A stretch of DNA of 64,000 nucleotides from Monosporascus cannonballus (lineage: Eukaryota > Ascomycota > Sordariomycetes > Xylariales). Shown here piece by piece: positions 25,585 to 37,632 of this stretch (positions are counted from its first letter, which is position 1; each line of letters opens with the position of its first letter). The stretch spans positions 186,001-250,000 of the forward strand of contig QJNS01000057.1 of NCBI GenBank assembly GCA_004154925.1, read 5' to 3'. A program made the translations under genes and the position numbers. Below the pieces are notes generated by a model. The model had not been told where the DNA came from. It was given only the letters and a program-made list of their open reading frames with translations, and did no database searches.

Positions 25585-27765
25585 CTGTTAACCTTTTACA
25601 ATAATTTATATAACTATTAATATATAATTATGTTTAATAAAACGTTTAACCTGTTTATTCTTAGTTTAAATAATAGAAAATTAGACGTTTTCCGATTATA
25701 GCATATTACAAAGTAAATTCACTTAAATCTTTTCGTTCGTTCTCGTTATTATTTGTTATATTAACAGGAATTTCGTAAGCCTTATAATATTTAATATACG
25801 TACCGTTAGCGCTGGTAAAGCTCGGAATATTTACGGAAATTAATTGGAATTTAAGTTTTTTCGCTAACTTTCTGCTTATAGTATTTACTTTTATTCCGGT
25901 ATTTATATTTATTTATATTACTGTATCTCCCGTACTTTTTTTAATAAATATCTTTGTTTTAAAAGGCGGTTTTATTTCGATCGTCTGTGAGATAACGAGG
26001 GTGCGATGCTAGCTACAATATCAAAAGGTCAGCAATTCCAAACTCCTAATTGGGGTTTGGACACCCTAATCCACTTTATAAGAACTAGCTGTGCATATTA
26101 TCACACCGTCCTATAGTTATTAGCCGAAATCGACTGGACGTATATGCTTATTCCGGCTTTTTTTTAGGTTTACATCTAGGGATTAATCTAATTTATCATT
26201 ATATATTATAATATTCTGTACGGCCTTCGGAAATAGGTTTTCATATAGCCGGAATAATAAGGTTTTCGTATTTTTTTAGGTTTATAATTTACATTATTAT
26301 AGCCTAGCTTTTTATAATTATAATACTTAAATAAGCCCTTATAAAAATTAAAGATATTAAGTTATACAAGCTAATTCCGATCGGTATTAAATCGACGATT
26401 ATTTATTGTCCAAATATAAAAATATCCGTGGTTCTTATTATTTTATGCGGCGCCTTTAATTTGCTTTAAGAATTTTCTTTTTAAAAGCGTTAAAATAAGA
26501 TTGTTTATTTTTATTAATATATTTGACAGAAAATAATCGGTTTTTTTACTTTTTTCTAGGAATCTTAGTAACGTTTCGCCTTATTTACTATATTATTAGT
26601 TCGTTTTAATTTAACCTTTTTTTATAATAAAATATTTCGTAATTTTAATATTAATTTATGAAAATAATCAAAAATAAAACATTTATTATTCGGATCATTT
26701 TCCGGATTAAAAATATTTATAAGCTTTATTTTATAAATTAAGAACCTTTATTTAGCATAAAAATCTAACGGTAATTAATTAGATTATTATCGTAATTCCA
26801 TAAATTGTTCTTTATATTTCTTACTAAAGAAGTTAAGATTTACGTAATATTCCGTAATAAAATCTATAATTTTTTTTATTTTCAATTTTTTCTCGTTATT
26901 AAAGTAATTAAACATAATACGGTATAATCGCCAAATATTTATAATAAAAACGTTTATCTAGCTTATAGCCTATTAAATATAAATAAAGGTATTTCGCCTT
27001 GATTTTTTAGCGTAAATTTCTATAACAGCTTTTATTTAATCTTTTTTTTAATTATCGCGTATTCGAAAAACTTCGAATAATTATAACGCGATATTCGCTT
27101 ATCGCCCTCTGGTTTTTATAACGATATCGTAATTAATTTATAAAGCTTTATTTTTTAATTTATATTATTATGTATTATTCGGCCAATTATCGGAATAATT
27201 TCGAATATTATTTGTTTTATTAACGAATAATTTTTAAGATCTTATTATTATTAAAAAGCTTAATTTCTTTTACTTTAAATTCCGAGATGCGGTTATTATA
27301 TTACGTCCGTTTTTCGACCGTTTAATTAACGGTTATCGGGACGCATTTTTATTATATATTAAGGTAATTCGAGATTCCGGATTTTATGGTCTTTTATTTG
27401 TAAAGGCTTTATTATAGGTTTTTTTCGCCTATTCCCGTACCGTAATCAATCGTTCGTCGGTTGGGTTCCGATCGGCGGTCTTTTCGACTAATAATCTAGG
27501 TTCGTTTTGTAATTAGCGAACTTTGCTTCTGATAATTATCGCGTTATTTTTCATGGTGAAAATAAAAGAATTATAAGATAATAAATAACTATAAGCTAGG
27601 ATAAGGTGATTCCCGACCAGTGGTAGCGCAAATTCCAAAATTAAATATATTAAGTTATTTTTATCTAGCGTTTTCTATTAGCTGCCAGATAGTGGATTTA
27701 TACTAATAAATAGGTCGGTGGCTGATCTGTAGCTGGTCGGTTATCAGTCTCATCCTTATATAGGC
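25585..27765 (-). mobile_element. Element B2, upstream fragment (5' LTR, gag, protease region), minus strand
   Basis: The reverse complement aligns with B1 from its 5' LTR through about 12,600. The gag start corresponds to 27551-27553 (cat on the plus strand). The 5' LTR is at 27572 to about 27765, and its outer ~14 bp no longer match B1. The gag to protease region fills 26111-27560. It is interrupted by the 120-bp insertion at 25986-26105. With 5590-6582 this makes one element split by A. Substitutions against B1 are mostly transitions, as expected from RIP. Confidence 0.87.
25986..26105. mobile_element. 120-bp insertion in B2 with TG...CA ends and a 5-bp target duplication (solo LTR or MITE)
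   Basis: The ends are TGTGAGATAACG and ATATTATCACA, with TGTGA/TCACA as perfect inverted ends. Flanks are tcgtc (25981-25985) and ccgtc (26106-26110), one C-to-T apart. Deleting it with one flank restores the uninterrupted alignment to B1 near 12,220. It is visibly richer in GC and CpA-type sites than the RIP-mutated host sequence. TG...CA ends and a 5-bp duplication favour a tiny solo LTR; the partly matching subterminal bases also allow a MITE. On the minus strand it holds a TATAAAG motif. Confidence 0.8.
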
Positions 27766-28870
27766 TGTATTTTTTTTAATTTTAGTATAAGGCGTTTATT
27801 ATTATTACTGTCGCCGTTATTTTAATTATTATTATTCCGGTTATTTAAAGATATACCCATTTAATTAAGAATCTTTTTATTTAAGGTAACGCCGAACGCT
27901 TCTCGTAATAGCTGTTCTACGGTAACGTTTTAAGCTTTTTGCGATCTTATATAGCTTCGGAACCGTTTTACGAGCTTTTGTACCGATAATAGCTTAATAA
28001 AATCCTTGCTTTTGAATATAATTTCTTTTACAGTAATAATTTAAATACTAAAAAAATAAAATGTATAAACGTTAACAGTTTTTAAAAAGTTAAAATAGCT
28101 GTAATATCTGATAATAACTAAGATGTAAAATTTTGCAGTTTTAATATATATATTTTTAATGTATTAAAAATTAAGTATTTATTTAAATTTTATTAATTTT
28201 TGGCGTTTACTTATATCGAACGTTTATTTTATAAATCTAAATATTATTAATAAGCTTAAATTTATTTTTAAAGTAATTAATGTTTCTCGAAAGTTGAGTT
28301 TTTTCTAATATATCTAATAATCATCGGAATGAATTAATTAATTTAAAAACGTGTTAATCGTAATTAATACCTTGTTCTAAATAATAAATAAAAGTTATTT
28401 CCGGCTATATAACTTTAAAATTTTCGAATATTTAATATAATTTTTTTCAAAAAAGATTTATTCGTTATTTACGTTTATTTAAAACTTACGAAATTTAAAA
28501 AGGACAAATTTCGTTAATAAAAGTGGTAGTTTAAATATTTTAAGGTTAATATATCGTTATAATAAGCCAGCTTTCGTACTAACGTAAAATTCGAAAATAT
28601 CATACTTTTTAAAGGTTCCTTTTTTAAAAAGAAACCTAAGAATCTGCCTTTAAAAATAGCTATTAAGATTTAACTAGATAATTATAGCTTTAAAAATAAT
28701 GTAAAAAATAAATGGGTTAAGATAATTAAACGTATAACGGTTAAATAATGAATATCCTTAATAATGAAATAATAAATATATTATAAAAGCGATAACGAAA
28801 TTCCGAATAACTTTAGTAAAATATATATAACGAATATACCAAAGTATAGCTAAAAAGAAATGCGGACCGG
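27766..28870 (-). mobile_element. Unassigned RIP-degraded relic at the edge of the AT-rich block
   Basis: AT-rich, stop-riddled sequence. On the minus strand near 27,800-28,020 a decayed protein can be read (LLSVQKLVKRFRSYIRSQKA, then VEQLLREAFGVTLNKKIL), followed by an Asn-rich tail. This looks gag-like, but the family is not recognised. From about 28,050 to 28,870 nothing is legible on either strand. Composition changes to normal near 28,870. Confidence 0.4.
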
Positions 28871-29824
28871 GCTTATAACTGTAAAACTCTGCATCATACA
28901 CAAAAGTATATATAACTACAGAAAAGATATATTAAAGGTTGCATAACCTCTAGAAGGTCCTCTGTAGAAGGTGAAGGTGGTAAACCTTCCTTAAATACAT
29001 ATAAAAACAGTGGTAGCCAAGAGATAAGGATACCGGAGTAGCCGAAGCAATTTCCACTAGCTTGTTAGCTAACTAAGCCATGGCGTAGCTAGGTTCAACA
29101 ACACCGCAGTGAGAAACGCTAGGGTCAAAATTTTTTTAACCTCTTCACAGGCACCAGAGCTCCTTAGTAGAACGAGTTAATATTAAGCCACAGAGAGGCT
29201 GACGTGAGATAGAGTCAGCAGCTAACGTGGTGCAAATCCACGACGCTTTCGTTACCCACCAACAGGACGATTCGTCGTGGGACTATCCTGGATGCCGAAT
29301 AGGATTCTCCGGAATACGGAAATGGCACTTTCGACACGGAGAAAGACAATGCTCTGGTGGTGATAGAGCAGTCTCGTGTCTTTTCGCGCTTAAAATGCGC
29401 AGTCTAAAGACGGGCAACTTCGTTCAGTGCTCAGGGAAGATGTCCTATGCGTGTATTCTTCGGTTGTTGTAGTAGTAGTATTTAACGCCGGGAGGCGGCC
29501 GCTACGCGACCCTTCCAGGTGTATTCTTCGGTGACCTGTTTTATTGGTGAGAAGGGTCTCGGTGAGCTGCTTATGGGCGGCACTGCTTCGTCGACCGACA
29601 TCGAGGAACTGCATTAGAAGATGGGAGAAGGAGAAGGTGGAACCACCTGAACGAATCCTAACTGGGATCCGAATCCTTCGCCTCTCACCTTCGGTGCCTT
29701 TCTGGGTACGTAAAGGACTATAAATAAATCGTTCCCGACCTTTCTAAGCTCCTGAACTCCTGCGAAACGGATACCGATTGCCTTAATCGTTTAATACCCA
29801 GGCGTCCTGAAGATATTGAAAGCA
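28871..29824. other. Transition from RIP-mutated to normal composition, no gene seen
   Basis: No supported gene. The stretch holds short repeated words: gtgtattcttcggt occurs at about 29451 and 29518, and gaaggtgaaggtgg / gagaaggtggaacc motifs lie near 28,970 and 29,630. The open frames at 29227-29614 overlap in both directions and look fortuitous. Confidence 0.5.
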
Positions 29825-30709
29825 ATGATGAGTCGCCACCTCGGAATGCAAATTGCCAAGCTCCTCGGCTTGGCATCGGCCGTGGCCGCCACCGACCTCT
29901 TTCTCCCACTGTACAACGCCCCCGGCACCAACGGCGCCGCATGGGCCTCCGTACGGGAGGCGCTTGTGCAACATCCGGATGTCTCTGCTACAATTGTTAT
30001 CAACGTCAATAACGGCCCCGGCAGCGGACCCCCTACGGCAGATTGGATTGCAGGCGGCCAAGCCCTGGGAAGCTTGCCCAACGCCAATCTCATAGGATAC
30101 GTGCATTCTACACGCTGCCAGCGGCCCGTGGAAGAAGTGCAGGCGGACGTCACGGCGTGGGCCGATTGGCGGCTCCAAGGCGTCAGCATCAACGGCATCT
30201 TCATCGACGAGGCGCCCAACGATGGGAACTGCACGGACTACATGAGCGGCCTGACGGCGCACATCAGAGATGTCGCCGACCTCGACGTCGTCGTCTACAA
30301 CCCCGGTTTCCCGGCGACACCGTTCGCGCTCGAGCCCTACTACGACCTCAACCCGACCTACATCTCGGCCCTGGAGACGTGCTTCGCCACGGAGTCGAAC
30401 GGCCAGGATCTGTGCGACGGGCCGTACACGGTGTACGACCAGGGAGGCTACGGCACCACGATCGACAGCACCCTGCGCGACTGGGTTGGAGTTCAGAATT
30501 ACCCGAGGACGGCGATACTCATTCACGGATATCACGACACCAACGGGCTGTATCCGGCGAATGACGAGACGCTGAGCGGGCTGTTGAGGGCTATTGTCGA
30601 TAGGAGGATCGGGGCTGCTGTCTTCACGACCAATCATTGGATTACGCCCGATGCTGAACCTGCAGACATTGGGACAATGGTGGCTTTGCTTAGCCTCGCG
30701 AACATGTGA
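29825..30709 (+). CDS. Secreted spherulin-4-like (spherulation-specific family 4) protein
   Basis: Single-exon gene of about 294 residues. ATGs at 29825, 29828 and 29846 are all possible; the one at 29846 places a typical signal peptide (MQIAKLLGLASAVAA) at the very start. The mature protein follows the spherulin-4 / glycoside-hydrolase-like pattern. It begins with FLPLYNAPG. The acidic motif GIFIDEAPND lies near residue 130, then VVVYNPG, a Cys pair around ETCFA and DLCDG, and a C-terminal AAVFTTN. In this superfamily (which includes fungal GH135 Sph3) the acidic motif at the barrel mouth is the presumed active site, acting on cell-wall or matrix polysaccharide. The substrate here is unknown. 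It is the first gene after the RIP block, about 950 bp away, yet is GC-rich and uninterrupted. Confidence 0.88.
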   Translation: MMSRHLGMQIAKLLGLASAVAATDLFLPLYNAPGTNGAAWASVREALVQHPDVSATIVINVNNGPGSGPPTADWIAGGQALGSLPNANLIGYVHSTRCQRPVEEVQADVTAWADWRLQGVSINGIFIDEAPNDGNCTDYMSGLTAHIRDVADLDVVVYNPGFPATPFALEPYYDLNPTYISALETCFATESNGQDLCDGPYTVYDQGGYGTTIDSTLRDWVGVQNYPRTAILIHGYHDTNGLYPANDETLSGLLRAIVDRRIGAAVFTTNHWITPDAEPADIGTMVALLSLANM

Positions 30710-33606
30710 TCGGGTTTCTGTACCGGAGTAGCGATATTAACCACTCAACTCTGCAACTGCAATCAACACGCATATAAAGTGAAATGGAGTTACACCTCTT
30801 CTCAGTGCTTCGTGTCGGCATCAATAGGTCATCAGTCAAGGCTCATCTGTATGTTTCTTGCCACTTAGAATCGCAGCAACGCTTTCTAATAGATCCGGCC
30901 GAAAGGAAGCCCACACGTAAGTGCCGAATGGTATCACGATCCGGGGCCGTGGCGGTGATGTCGGGAAGTTGCAACGGCGGGACGGATCGGGGTCTGCGGC
31001 GCAAATCACGAGCGGCGGAGGAGAGATCAAGTTGCACAACAGTACTGTATGGGTTGGTGGAGCCAGGGCCGGGGAGTCTAGGCGCAAACTGTCTGGGGAA
31101 GCGAATTGGGGCTTCCGATTTCTCCCGACGCTGAAGATTGAAAACTTTGCCTTTCCTATTGGTCGGCCTGTTCATGCTGCCCACTTCTCATGACATTCTG
31201 GAAATACCGTATTAAACAGTTCCCATAGGGAAGTCTAGACTGCTATGGGTTTCTGATTCCGGTAAGCGTTCTCCGTTGGTCCGACTTCACCGATTTTCAA
31301 CCCCTATACAACCAATACTCAGCAACGAGCAACTCCAATCCCCTTCGTAACTCATTGTCCGCTGCCAAGCTAGTGTTCTCGTAAAACTGAGAATTCGAAA
31401 CGTCATTGTAATGGCTATCGTGTCCTGTGACCCAATGCTGTTTTCCCACTGCCTCACAGCGGTGTGCGTTTACGTAAGTTCCCTCTAGGACTACCGGTAC
31501 CTCAGCTCGTACTTCTCCCTTGTCGAGCCGACAGGAGGCGTTTTTGGGTGCTCTGGGGTTCCGTCTTGCCCGTTTGTACCCCAAGTTTGACAAGAGTACC
31601 ATAGTACCTACGTAGTAGGACTCTATGACGGCGGAAAGACTCGGGATCACATGGTCTTCTAGACTTATATCATCCTTGTTTGAGGCAGTTCCAACTATGG
31701 CAAAGTGCTGCGCCTTGTGGGGCCCGATATGCATCTGTCAAGAAACGTGGAGAACGATATGGGTATGGTATGGGTATGCATGTACTGTTGGAACATCGTC
31801 GTGTTACAATTGTAAGAAATCCGGACGTTTTGCACGGCGACAACACATACATCTCTCACAGCGGAAAAGTCTTGTAGGTCATTACTTAACAGACTGAACC
31901 AAGCGTCGGCCTTTCAAGGAGTTAGCTGAGTCTAATTGATGGACACACATACCCTCCGGACAACGAACCTAGGAATTCAATAGAAGGATGTGTTCCTGAC
32001 ATTCTAACCCGCGGCCCCGCCATAGTAGTGTTAGTCTGGGGAATGACCGGGATTGAGTGCCGAGCTGATGAAATCATGGGAGATTCCGGAGGGCTGGGAC
32101 ATGCAAGTATCCGCAAAGCACCAGCGCCTGCTCTCCGTAAACGCCCGGATTGATAACGAAGTGTATCAATTCGATGGGCTAGAGGGATAGCATCCTCCGT
32201 CTGCATGTGCGTGCAGTTTAGCATATCGGGGTTGGCTGTCTTCAAAATCACAGCAGGTCAGGTACACAAAACAACTGGAGGCAGTGAAACACACCGATGC
32301 AACCGTCTGAACTTTCAATTGCCGTGGCTCGGACTTCCCGGCGATGGACCGATCTGTTTCTGGCTGACATTAGAAACTCCCGTTGAACGTTCCCGACAGC
32401 ATTCTTTATTCAATCCCATGCCTTGTTGCGGATGAGTGAAGTTGTGTATAATGTATGCCGTTATGATGTATGCCGTCGTCATCAGTAGCTTGGCCGGCAG
32501 CACCCCCCGAGGCTAGACCCGGGGCCCCTCAAATTACTACAGATGTACTCCTTCGCCAAATCTCTAGGCGCCTAGAAGGCTACCCGAAACTACGGACCCA
32601 AGAAGTCACGAAACGGTGTGTTGTTACAATACAGTTTAACTTAGGGGCTCTATTCACATGTGGAATTGACTTGTTCCGAACTTCCAGGGCTCGCTAATAC
32701 TAGGTAGGTAGGTAGGTAATTAGAGGTGAATGTAGGTATCTAAGTAACCTACCAGGTATGTGGTCCAGTTGGAGAATCGGGGTATTTCCCCCGAGCCCCT
32801 CCATTTAGATTACCCATAAGCTGAAATTTTTTTGCTGTTTGCCTTTGAATTCTGCAAAAAATGTATTTTTCATCGGACAACCTTACACGGCCAGAACAAG
32901 ACGTATGTAACTATAATGCAGCCAAATAACAAATAGACGGCTGTTGATGTGCGTGAGACGTCCATTATGCAGCGAAAATGACTCGCCATTTTGCCGAAGA
33001 AGCACACAATTGGAAGTCTGGGTAGAGGGGAAAGTCGATGCCGTTTTGATTCCGGACGGGTGAACTAGAGCCGCTTCCATCCGCCCCAGTGTGGAAAGAC
33101 ACGGAAAGGGAAGGGAACCCTTTACATGCATCCCCAATTCATCCAAGCGCAATGCACCTTTCTCAAATCTGGACTGGGTCCACAAGAGCCCGGTTCGTGA
33201 CTTCAGCCCGCCGCACATGCAACATGTTCGGGCGCCTCTTTGGAGGTCACGATGCAACCTTATTAAAGCTAGACCCTGGCTTGAAGCTGTGCTACCCAGT
33301 ACTTTTGCCTCTCTTACGTACCTACCAGTTCTTGGACTCTGGCCGAAATAGGTCTCCAACCACCAAGCTGCGAGAACAGGGTACGGTAAATCATCGACAA
33401 ATAAATGCGGCAGTACTCCGATGCATCGTCACAGTGCGTTCCCGAAGGCGCAGGGGTGTCGGCTCCGGTTTGAATTCGTGCCCCAGCGCCCAATCAATAC
33501 CAGCAGTTACTGCCAGCCAGTGGAATGTCGTCAGAGGGCTTCCATTTCTCCACGCGCAGTGACCGTCTTATATCCTCGGTCTCCGCCATCGACTAGCAGA
33601 CGCATT
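30710..33606. other. Intergenic region, ~2.9 kb
   Basis: No gene is supported. Open frames on both strands overlap and show no known motif. Visible features are a (TAGG)n microsatellite at about 32,701-32,719 and an A/T-rich segment at 32,825-32,880. The region near 33,500-33,606 may be the PEPCK promoter and 5' UTR. Confidence 0.5.
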
Positions 33607-36585
33607 ATGCCCGCTCCGTGTAAGCAACCACGGAAACTAACTACTGGCACTACCCTATCCGGCCCGTATTGTGAGATTCGAAATCGCCCGTCTTGCATCA
33701 AAGAGTGGAACATCGCTTCGCCATTGAGCCTAGCCTTTAGCCGTTATCCTAGAAGTCTTCGTACTCTGAAAACCATAAGAACCATGCCTGATCCAGTTCT
33801 GAGAACCGCTTCTCCATACACTGACCCAACAGTCAAAGGCCCTAGCTCCCAGCAGCTCTCCTCTGGTCAAAGTCATTCCCTCCTACAAGATCACAAAAGT
33901 AAGCCTACTCCGAGCTTTCAGCCTTAAGCGCCTCAGGTTGCCTTCTCTAGGCCGTTAGACGTACGAGAACCTGGAGCTGACGATCTGGTATCAGTGATTC
34001 AAAGCACTAAAGTCAACAAAACCGCCCTCCACCCTGGTGGTGTAGAGTATGTTGCCTTCTGCCGACTCCCGTCAAGCCTTTATCTCTGACATGATCATCT
34101 AGGCCTCACCAGGAGAGGGAACACACCGAACTAGGTACGGAGCCTTATATTCGGATCGATATCCGACAAATGTGCATTTATTTATATGAGGCACGACTAA
34201 CGATAGTCGTACAGAGGAGGAGTTGCACGAGAAGGCGCACATCGACTACGACAGAGTTGCCATCGTAGGTCACGATATTTCTAGTCATTGAGAGTTCCTT
34301 TATGACTAACGGCCTTCGCAGATCCCTAACCCGTCCGTTGCCGCATTGTACGAGGATGCTCTTGTAAGTACCACACCGGCGCTCTGGCTGAGCACGCGAC
34401 TGCCTTCGATTCGACTGGGGTGCTAACGGCTGAACAAGGTGTACGAAATGGGAACAGCCATCTCCTCTAGTGGCGCGTTAACAGCATACTCTGGAGCAAA
34501 GACCGGTCGATCACCATCAGACAAGAGAATCGTGAAAGAACCTAGCTCGGAGAATGACGTCTGGTAAGGAAACCCCACAGGCTTCTCCATGGCTTCCTAC
34601 ACCTCGGTATCTGAAATCATACGCTAACTCTGAAATAGGTGGGGACCGGTCAACAAACCCATGAGTCCCGATGTAAGAATATTCTCACTCTCTCCGACTG
34701 AATTTCTTTCCTATATTGCTTTCTCCGGCAATGTGCGTTTAGTTGCGGGCAACAATTCGGCCCCCAAAGACACGGTCACGAGCCCAGCGTTTCCGAGTTC
34801 TGGTCGAGGTTCCAGACTTCCAACTCTGGGCAGACGCAGGTGCAAAAAGCGTGACCGCTAGTCGGGTATCACGCGACTCTCGTGTTCCAACTAATTGTTG
34901 TCCGGCCGTTGGGCCGAAGATATTGGTTGGAAATATCGAGTTGTTATTATGTCAAGCCCGCGTTTCTGGCGCTTTTACACCCCTGTCACTGGCGTCATTC
35001 ACATGCACATTTGCCTCTCGGCTCCAGATTCAGCGGGGCCGCTTTCCCCATGCACACCCCGCGCCAATGTGCAGTGCCGAGCCCGCACCATCCAAACCGC
35101 CCCGTCGCGCTTAGGGAACCAACGAACCATGACCAAATTAATTGGCGATAGTCGACTAACGTGTACTCCTTCATTCTAGGTCTGGAAAATCAACAGAGAA
35201 CGTGCTATTGACTACTTAAACACTCGCACGAGAATTTATGTGGTCGATGGCTATGCCGGCTGGGACGAGAAGTACCGCATTCGGGTGCGAGTCATCTGCG
35301 CCCGTGCCTATCATGCTCTATTCATGCGGAATATGCTCATTCGCCCTCCCCGTGAAGAGCTCGAACATTTCCACCCCGACTACACCATCTACAATGCCGG
35401 CTCCTTCCCGGCTAACAGATATACCGAGGGCATGACCTCTGGAACCTCGGTCGCCATTAACTTCGCCGAAAAGGAGATGGTCATCCTCGGTACCGAGTAC
35501 GCCGGTGAGATGAAGAAGGGCGTCTTCACCGTCCTGTTCTACGAGATGCCCATCAAGCACAACGTGTTGACTCTCCACTCGTCCGCTAACGAGGGAGAGA
35601 ATGGTGATGTTACTCTGTTCTTCGGCCTGTCAGGTACGGGCAAGACTACCCTGTCTGCCGACCCCCACCGAGCTCTTATCGGTGACGACGAGCATTGCTG
35701 GAGTGATCGGGGTGTTTTCAACATCGAAGGCGGCTGTTATGCCAAGACCATTGGTCTGTCGGCAGAGAAGGAGCCGGATATTTTCAACGCCATCCGATTC
35801 GGCTCCGTGCTCGAGAACGTTGTCTTTGACCCAGTGACCCGAGTTGTCGACTACGACGACGCCACCCTCACCGAGAACACGAGATGGTAAGGACGTGCTT
35901 GCCATTGAGTACACAAACATGATTGGGCATTTGCTAATGGTTTTGCAGCGCGTACCCAATCGAGTACATCAGCAATGCCAAGATTCCGTGCTTGTCGGAA
36001 AAACACCCCAGCAACATTGTCCTGCTGACTTGTGACGCCCGTGGTGTCCTGCCGCCGATCTCCAAGCTCAACAGCGCGCAGACAATGTTCCACTTCATCT
36101 CGGGCTACACCTCCAAGATGGCCGGTACTGAGGATGGTGTGACAGAGCCTCAGGCCACCTTCTCGTCTTGCTTCGCCCAGCCATTCTTGGCTCTGCACCC
36201 CATGAGGTACGCCAAGATGTTGGCGGAGAAGATCGAGAAGCACTCGACAAACGCCTGGCTGCTCAACACCGGCTGGGTCGGTGCTGGCTACGTCCACGGT
36301 GGCAAGCGCTGCCCTCTGAAGTACACGCGGGCTATCCTCGACGCGATCCACTCCGGCGAGTTGGCCAAGGTCGAGTACGAAAACTATGAGGTCTTCAACC
36401 TCCAGGTGCCTAAGACGTGTCCCGGCGTCCCTTCGGAGCTGCTCAACCCGAAGACGGCCTGGACCGCGGGCGCGGACAGCTTCAACGAGGAGGTCAAGAA
36501 GCTCGGCGGGCTATTCATCGAGAACTTCAAGAAGTACGAGTCCGAGGCGACGCCGGAAGTCAAGGCCGCCGGCCCCGTCGTTTGA
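33607..36585 (+). CDS. Phosphoenolpyruvate carboxykinase (ATP), gluconeogenesis
   Basis: It converts oxaloacetate plus ATP to phosphoenolpyruvate in the cytosol, the entry step of gluconeogenesis on acetate, fatty or amino carbon. Read exons: 33995-34046, 34103-34134, 34215-34264, 34322-34363, 34439-34563, 34639-34672, 35180-35886 and 35949-36585. All have GT-AG borders and join in frame. A tentative first exon 33607-33619 (ATGCCCGCTCCGT) joins in phase and gives 563 residues; secure coding starts by 34012 ([11 protein letters not shown]). Motifs: the P-loop GLSGTGKTT near residue 264, then GDDEHCW, plus [17 protein letters not shown] and TENTRCAYPIEYI. The length fits the family. Oddities are many tiny 5' exons and a 507-nt intron (34673-35179). 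The family is called acuF or pck1 in fungi. Confidence is high for function, low for the start codon. Confidence 0.92.
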
Positions 36586-37632
36586 AAGAAGATATAGATA
36601 CCTGCATAGCGCTCCGCGGCACTCTTGTTTATTCTTGTTCCTTCTTTTTTCCTTATTTTCCGTTGGGTAGGACATTTTTTTTGTTAACTGCTTGCGTCAC
36701 GTAACGACACTGCGGGACACACGCGACCCGCAGGCTCCAAGAATAGAAGATACCTCAGGCTGGGAAAGGGCTCCGAGTTAAGAGAGAGAGAGAGCCTCTT
36801 GTATTGACTTAACTGATGGCGCGGCATCGACCGCGCATGTACATGACTTGATGGCAAGACATGACGATGGATATGGGCAGCAAAGGAACTGCATCGGTCT
36901 AGTTACCTATCAAATAAAAGATCGATTTGCATATATGTGTCTATTTGGTAGCCGATTTTGAGTGCCTAGTAGTAAGCCCCGCGATAGGTAACGGAAACTA
37001 GGTGCTAAAGTAAACATTTGCACAAGGTGTGAGCCCTGATACTATATCAATTCCGTTAGATGCATGGTATTAAGGGCGCGGGCTTCGGGAAGATCTCTCT
37101 TACCCTGTTCCCAGAGCAAAGGAGTGAGGAAGTGCTTTAGATCTATGCCATTATTGTGTGATAAAGTTGTTTACTGTGTACTTGCAACATGCAGATGCAG
37201 ACACCCGGAATGCTAATGGTAGCTCAGTGCTCAACTACCTAAGTACTTGCCCTCTCCGATATTATAACATGAGTTGTAAGGTGGCATTTCACAATTCGCT
37301 TAAACCGTAATGAGATGTATGGAAGTATTCAATTAAACATTAGGAAAGATGGTCATAAGCGTTAATGCAACTTCTTACACGCATATCGGCGTTATGTGTG
37401 TAGCCCCGCGCATGATGCGCGTCTCGTCCCAGATAGCGATAGCGCACCTACAAGGGACCAGAACGCAAAGAACGGCAAAGAGCCGCACAACGTGGGACTC
37501 GACGACATATCAAGAACGGCTTCCGAAATTGCATACCCGCCTGCATTGTTGTTAAGAATTCACACTAGTGGCGGCAGTCAACCTTGATAGCCTTCGAAGA
37601 TGGTCTTCGAACGACGATGACAAAGAGTCAAA
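36586..37632. other. Intergenic region between PEPCK and PAN2
   Basis: It holds the PEPCK 3' UTR, with T-rich tracts at about 36,640-36,690, and a short (GA)n run at 36,782-36,793. No further gene is seen. The last ~100 bp before 37,633 would contain the PAN2 promoter and 5' UTR; no TATA box is evident. Confidence 0.5.

Noticed and set aside
29227..29614. Overlapping open frames on both strands next to the RIP border
   Set aside because: No motif, both strands open at once, and short repeated words explain the composition.
29783..30637. Long minus-strand open frame opposite the spherulin-4 gene
   Set aside because: It is a mirror of GC-rich coding sequence; the plus strand has a signal peptide and family motifs.
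30784..33927. Several 60-170-codon frames on both strands
   Set aside because: They overlap each other, lack splice or family support, and have mixed codon usage.
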